The position numbers and the translations under genes were made by a program. A stretch of 5,581 nucleotides of DNA from an uncultured Lachnospiraceae bacterium (GTDB taxonomy: Bacteria > Bacillota > Clostridia > Lachnospirales > Lachnospiraceae). Of this stretch, positions 4,183-5,581 are shown one piece after another (within the stretch, counting starts at the first letter, position 1; every line of letters starts with the position of its first letter). Location: the NCBI GenBank assembly GCA_958446555.1, contig CAUCWU010000183.1:1-5581 (forward strand), given 5' to 3'. The notes beneath the pieces are model-generated. The model ran no database searches. It was given only the letters and a program-made list of their open reading frames with translations, and was not told where the DNA came from.

Positions 4183-5581
4183 ATGGCTAAGTGGGTTTAC
4201 AAGTTCCAGGAAGGCAATGCTTCTATGAGAAATCTTCTCGGAGGCAAGGGCTGCAACCTGGCTGAGATGACCGGTCTTGGCATGCCGATTCCACAGGGTT
4301 TCACTGTAACAACTGAGGCATGTACCGAGTATTACAACTGCGGAAAGAAGATTTCTGATGAGATTCAGACACAGATCTTCGATGCTTTAAAGTGGTTGGA
4401 GGAGTACAATGGCAAGAAGTTAGGTGACGTAGAGGATCCGTTACTTGTTTCTGTTCGTTCTGGTGCACGTGCATCCATGCCGGGTATGATGGATACCATC
4501 CTGAACCTGGGTCTGAATGATGTATCTGTTGAAGGTTTCGCAAAGAAGACTGGTAATCCAAGATTTGCTTACGATTCTTACAGAAGATTCATCCAGATGT
4601 TCTCTGATGTTGTTATGGAGGTTCCGAAGAGCCATTTCGAGAAGATCATCGATGAGATTAAGGCTGAGAAGGGTGTAACCTACGATGTAGAGCTGACCGC
4701 TGATGATTTAAAGGAACTGATCGTTCGCTTCAAGAAGGTTTATTTCGATGCTATGGGCAGTGAGTTCCCACAGGATCCTACTGTACAGTTAATGGAGGCT
4801 GTAAAGGCTGTATTCCGTTCTTGGGATAATCCGCGTGCAATCGTATACCGTCGTATGAACGATATTCCGGGTGACTGGGGTACCGCAGTAAACGTACAGA
4901 CCATGGTATTTGGTAACAAGGGTGAGACATCTGGTACTGGTGTTGCATTTACCCGTAACCCATCTACTGGTGCAAAGGGTATCTTCGGTGAGTACCTGTT
5001 AAATGCACAGGGCGAGGACGTTGTTGCTGGTGTTCGTACACCTCAGCCGATCTCCACTCTGGAGCAGGCTATGCCAGACGTTTACAAGCAGTTCATGGAG
5101 TTAGCTACTAACCTTGAGAATCACTTCCATGATATGCAGGATATGGAGTTCACCATCGAGGAAGGCAAGCTGTACTTCCTGCAGACCCGTAACGGTAAGA
5201 GAACCGCTCCGGCTGCTATCAAGATCGCTTGCGATTTAGTAGATGAGGGACAGATCACTCCAGAGGAGGCTGTATGCCGTATCGAGGCTAAGTCTCTGGA
5301 TCAGCTGCTTCATCCGACCTTTGATTCGGCTGCATTAAAGGCAGGCGAGGTTATCGGTTCTGCACTTCCGGCATCTCCTGGTGCTGCTGCTGGTAAGGTT
5401 TACTTTACTGCAGATGAGGCTAAGGCTGCTGGTATCGGCGGAAGAGGCGAGAGAGTTATCCTGGTTCGTCTTGAGACTTCCCCAGAGGATATCGAGGGTA
5501 TGCATGCATCTCAGGGTATCCTGACTGTTCGTGGTGGTATGACATCTCACGCAGCAGTAGTTGCCCGTGGTATGGGTACTT
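4183..5581 (+). CDS. ppdK: Pyruvate,phosphate dikinase, N-terminal part (truncated by window end)
   Basis: Reversibly converts ATP, phosphate and pyruvate to AMP, pyrophosphate and PEP; in anaerobic Clostridia it often works in glycolysis with pyrophosphate. The visible 466 residues cover the ATP-grasp nucleotide domain (about 1-340) and most of the phosphohistidine swivel domain (about 380 onwards). Recognisable residues are GGKGCNLAEM (20-29, K22), VRSGARASMPGMMDT (R92), the DMEF acidic pair (D320, E322), FLQTR (Q334, R336) and GGMTSHAAVVARG with the phosphoryl-carrier H456. T454 is the position that plant PPDK regulatory protein phosphorylates. These agree with Clostridium symbiosum PPDK (H455) after a one-residue deletion and a two-residue insertion, from memory. 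The PEP/pyruvate barrel, roughly 410 residues, lies beyond the window. Codon use is strongly biased (Lys always AAG, Gln always CAG), unlike the neighbours, which points to high expression. Confidence 0.96.
   Translation, partial: MAKWVYKFQEGNASMRNLLGGKGCNLAEMTGLGMPIPQGFTVTTEACTEYYNCGKKISDEIQTQIFDALKWLEEYNGKKLGDVEDPLLVSVRSGARASMPGMMDTILNLGLNDVSVEGFAKKTGNPRFAYDSYRRFIQMFSDVVMEVPKSHFEKIIDEIKAEKGVTYDVELTADDLKELIVRFKKVYFDAMGSEFPQDPTVQLMEAVKAVFRSWDNPRAIVYRRMNDIPGDWGTAVNVQTMVFGNKGETSGTGVAFTRNPSTGAKGIFGEYLLNAQGEDVVAGVRTPQPISTLEQAMPDVYKQFMELATNLENHFHDMQDMEFTIEEGKLYFLQTRNGKRTAPAAIKIACDLVDEGQITPEEAVCRIEAKSLDQLLHPTFDSAALKAGEVIGSALPASPGAAAGKVYFTADEAKAAGIGGRGERVILVRLETSPEDIEGMHASQGILTVRGGMTSHAAVVARGMGT

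Noticed and set aside
4301..5550. Minus-strand open frames under ppdK
   Set aside because: They result from the strong codon bias of ppdK, which leaves few stops on the opposite strand; no ribosome sites or recognisable domains.

Overview
The window looks like a chromosomal segment of a low-to-mid GC, Gram-positive anaerobe of the Lachnospiraceae type (Clostridium cluster XIVa). The reasons are a pyruvate,phosphate dikinase that, from memory, is very close to the Clostridium symbiosum enzyme, a DUF4250 small protein, strong AGGAGG-type ribosome binding sites, and a CwlC-like amidase of the kind found in spore formers. No phage, insertion sequence, CRISPR array, tRNA or rRNA is visible. It is a housekeeping region with a metal-sensor-type regulator in it.

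Layout: (1) 19-1005, minus: a signal-less N-acetylmuramoyl-L-alanine amidase with a C-terminal SPOR domain. (2) 1120-2088, plus and divergent from it: an NADH pyrophosphatase (NudC, zinc ribbon plus Nudix). (3) 2039-3136, minus: chorismate synthase (AroC), which converges on nudC and overlaps its 3' end by 50 bp. (4) 3232-3411, minus: a 59-residue DUF4250 protein with a strong ribosome binding site, probably transcribed towards aroC. (5) 3492-3917, minus: an ArsR/SmtB-family winged-helix regulator with His-rich N and C termini, ending in a terminator-like hairpin. (6) 4183 to the window end, plus: the N-terminal 466 residues of pyruvate,phosphate dikinase (PpdK), cut by the window edge just after the catalytic histidine.

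The genes do not form one pathway: they cover cell-wall lysis, nucleotide/NAD(H) turnover, the last step of the shikimate pathway, metal-type regulation and PEP/pyruvate interconversion. The most information-rich non-coding stretch is the 265-bp divergent interval between the regulator and ppdK. It holds two face-to-face promoters, a 10-bp-periodic AT-rich direct repeat, and a structured roughly 80-nt ppdK leader with two hairpins. I see no evidence for a wholly new multi-gene system. The points most worth a second look are the ppdK leader, the divergent control region, the overlapping nudC/aroC ends, the His/Cys-rich tail of the regulator, and the sporulation-like promoter of the amidase.
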